A stretch of DNA of 64,000 nucleotides from contig JAGAQC010000002.1 of the NCBI GenBank assembly GCA_017622925.1, positions 1-64,000 of the forward strand. The letters run 5' to 3'. The notes under the pieces are model-generated. The model ran no database searches. It was not told the origin of the DNA and saw nothing but the letters and a program-made list of their open reading frames with translations. Of this stretch, positions 62,344-64,000 are shown one piece after another. This DNA is from Ruminococcus sp. (GTDB lineage: Bacteria > Bacillota > Clostridia > Oscillospirales > Ruminococcaceae). Each line of letters opens with the position of its first letter. Position 1 is the first letter of the stretch. Position numbers and translations under genes: made by a program.

Positions 62344-63195
62344 ATGACACCGAGAGACATTGAGGCGTATAAAAAAGAGCTTATGAAGCTGTATTCAAAA
62401 GGTCAGCCTGAAAGCGAGTCAAAAAATGAGGAAAATAACACCAGCGAGGCAGTTGAAGCCAATAATGAGCAAAATGAGGCGGTCGAAAGGGAAGAAATGG
62501 AACAAAACGGCACGGAAGGTCCCGTAAGCGATGAAAATACGCAGCAGTCTGCTGAGGTTTCTACGGAAAACGATACCGAAACGGTGACGGAAGGTGAAAC
62601 TGTTTCGGAAGAACAGGAAAATGAAAATACGGAGGTAGAAAAATATGACGAAAAAGCCTATGACGAAGGAGAACACGATTCCGCCTACTTTCCCTATACG
62701 GGGGATGCTGAAGAAGCGGAGCTTGAAAGAATTATCTCAGATACGGAACCTCCCGATATTGATGAGTTCTCAGGATCTTCGATCGTTCCGCAGGAGAGCT
62801 TGGGCGATTCGTCTGGCTTTATCATCGTTAACGTCAGAACAGGAAATGAAGCATCGCCGATAGTGGGAGCGTCGGTAATCGTTACCGCTGTAAACAACGG
62901 CAGACGGCTGTTTATTGCTGCCGGTCAGACTGATATAAGCGGCACTGTGACCGAACTTGAAGCTCCCGCTCCCGATAAGATATATTCTCAGACTCCCGAA
63001 ACGGACGTCAGACCGTACAGTCTTTTTGATATAAGCGTCAGAGCAAGCGGCTTTTTTAATGCAAGAAGCGTTGACGTACCCGTATTTTCGGGAGTTACCT
63101 CGATTCAGAATTTCAACATGATACCTCTGCCTCTTGGAGCGGAAAGCGGCGACGACACTCTGACATATTTTAATCAAGAGCCATTTTTCGGATAG
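62344..63195 (+). CDS. Acidic protein with carboxypeptidase-regulatory-like domain
   Basis: 283-aa protein. The first ~30 residues are a short charged helix (MTPRDIEAYKKELMKLY). Residues 30-125 are a Glu/Asn/Thr-rich low-complexity, acidic stretch. From about 155 on is a beta-rich domain like the carboxypeptidase-regulatory fold (FIIVNVRTGNEASPIVGASV, then FDISVRASGFFNA). No signal peptide is seen. It has a GGAGG site 6 nt before the ATG and lies 8 nt before the next gene. Function not recognised; the pairing suggests a shared spore or wall role. Confidence 0.7.
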   Translation: MTPRDIEAYKKELMKLYSKGQPESESKNEENNTSEAVEANNEQNEAVEREEMEQNGTEGPVSDENTQQSAEVSTENDTETVTEGETVSEEQENENTEVEKYDEKAYDEGEHDSAYFPYTGDAEEAELERIISDTEPPDIDEFSGSSIVPQESLGDSSGFIIVNVRTGNEASPIVGASVIVTAVNNGRRLFIAAGQTDISGTVTELEAPAPDKIYSQTPETDVRPYSLFDISVRASGFFNARSVDVPVFSGVTSIQNFNMIPLPLGAESGDDTLTYFNQEPFFG

Positions 63196-63203
63196 GAGGA
63201 ACT

Positions 63204-64000
63204 ATGCTTACAGGAACACCATTCATTCCCGAGACTATAACTGTTCATCTCGGTACGCCCGATTCCCCTGCGCCGAATGTTACGCTGGATTTTGCGTCTT
63301 ACATAAAAAATGTGGCGTCCAGCGAGATTTTTCCTACATGGAGCAATTCGGCTCTCAGAGCGAATATTTACGCGATCGTCACCTTTGCGCTCAACCGTAT
63401 TTACACGGAATGGTATAGGTCGAGAGGATATAATTTCGACATTACGTCAACAACTCAGTACGACCAGAAATTCATAAACGGCAGAGAATTTTTTCAGAAT
63501 ATAGGTTTTATCGTTGACGAACTTTTCAACGACTATGTTCAGAGGCAGGGGAGTATAGAGCCGCTTTTCACCTCGTTCTGCAACGGTACAACTTCGACTT
63601 GTTCGGGACTTTCTCAGTGGGGAACGGTCGATCTCGCAAATAGCGGTTTTACGCCTTACGAAATACTTCAATACTACTATGGAGATGATATTAACATTGT
63701 GAAGGACGCACCTGTCAAAACGGCGATGCCGTCTTATCCGGGAGTTCCGCTCAGATTCGGTTCGGCAAGCAACGATGTAAAGTCGCTGCAAATTTTCCTT
63801 AACAGAATTTCAAGGAATTATCCCGCTATACCGAAGATACCGCAGGCGGACGGAATTTTCGATACCGCTACAGAGGAGGCGGTCAGAAAGTTTCAGGACG
63901 TTTTCGATCTTGCTGTAACAGGCGTGGTCGAGCAGGGAACGTGGTACAGGATAGTGTACATTTATACAAGCGAAAAACGTCTTTCGGAGCTTGATTCCGA
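63204..64000 (+). CDS. SpoIID-like/peptidoglycan-binding protein, partial
   Basis: Starts at ATG 63204 (AGGAGGAACT upstream) and runs open to the window edge, giving 265 codons. Residues about 60-180 contain TFALNRIYTEWYRSRGY and the SpoIID/LytB-like phrase GLSQWGTVDLANSGF followed by YEILQYYYG. From about 190 a peptidoglycan-binding type 1 domain is seen (RFGSASNDVKSLQIFLNRIS, ADGIFDTATEEAVRKFQ). Related proteins occur in spore-cortex or wall-remodelling gene sets of Clostridia. No signal peptide is visible. The C-terminus is outside the window. Confidence 0.8.
   Translation, partial: MLTGTPFIPETITVHLGTPDSPAPNVTLDFASYIKNVASSEIFPTWSNSALRANIYAIVTFALNRIYTEWYRSRGYNFDITSTTQYDQKFINGREFFQNIGFIVDELFNDYVQRQGSIEPLFTSFCNGTTSTCSGLSQWGTVDLANSGFTPYEILQYYYGDDINIVKDAPVKTAMPSYPGVPLRFGSASNDVKSLQIFLNRISRNYPAIPKIPQADGIFDTATEEAVRKFQDVFDLAVTGVVEQGTWYRIVYIYTSEKRLSELDS

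Noticed and set aside
1-64000. CRISPR array, tRNA or rRNA genes
   Set aside because: No regularly spaced direct repeats and no tRNA or rRNA-like sequence was seen in reading both strands by eye; a faint match could have been missed.

Overview
The window looks like a chromosome segment of a cellulolytic, Gram-positive anaerobe of the Ruminococcus type (Clostridia, Oscillospiraceae). This is inferred from two secreted dockerin proteins (a GH44 glycosidase and a leucine-rich-repeat protein), the DapL-type diaminopimelate route, a spoIIGA-sigE sporulation pair, an LPxTG-type giant adhesin, and strong GGAGG ribosome sites with sigma-A promoters at 17-nt spacing. I saw no rRNA, tRNA or CRISPR array.

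Region 1 (1-5564) is mobile-element DNA. The same three-gene module occurs twice in tandem: a small coiled-coil protein, a small TnpW-like protein, and a large serine recombinase. Promoter layout and terminators are conserved between the copies. A gene-poor stretch (5565-6077) follows, where the element boundary may lie.

Region 2 (6078-26477) is mainly housekeeping. On the minus strand are an MBL hydrolase-hemZ-rlmD operon, a secreted LRR-dockerin protein, recJ-relA, spoIIGA-sigE, and a DEAD-box helicase followed by an unlisted 36-aa membrane protein. On the plus strand are dapF-dapL. A calcium-type P-ATPase and an AgcS symporter follow on the minus strand. Two ~160-bp palindromic elements with the same ends (TAGACCTCCTCGG...) lie directly upstream of the MBL gene and of dapF. 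A third, unrelated palindrome is at 24666-24791.

Region 3 (26478-40715) is envelope related. It holds a VWA/solute-binding-like membrane protein with a small membrane partner, divergent from a flotillin-like SPFH protein. A GntR-ABC exporter operon, an ECF sigma/anti-sigma pair, a TauE-type permease and a 1554-aa LPxTG adhesin with six His/Cys repeats follow.

Region 4 (40716-55564) holds a 1-phosphofructokinase behind an inverted-repeat leader, and a complete phosphate operon pstSCAB-phoU with a PhoB/PhoR-type two-component pair. Next come an ABC exporter whose FtsX-like permease is frameshifted, a sodium:solute symporter and several small unknown genes.

Region 5 (55565-64000) holds a VOC protein promoter, the GH44-dockerin enzyme, a second two-component system, a GT-C-like membrane protein, and a sporulation/wall-like pair whose second gene runs off the window end.

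The best candidates for something undescribed are the duplicated recombinase module, the palindromic leader elements whose ends carry a Shine-Dalgarno-like sequence, and the SPFH/VWA envelope locus. All functions are read by eye; no database search was possible.
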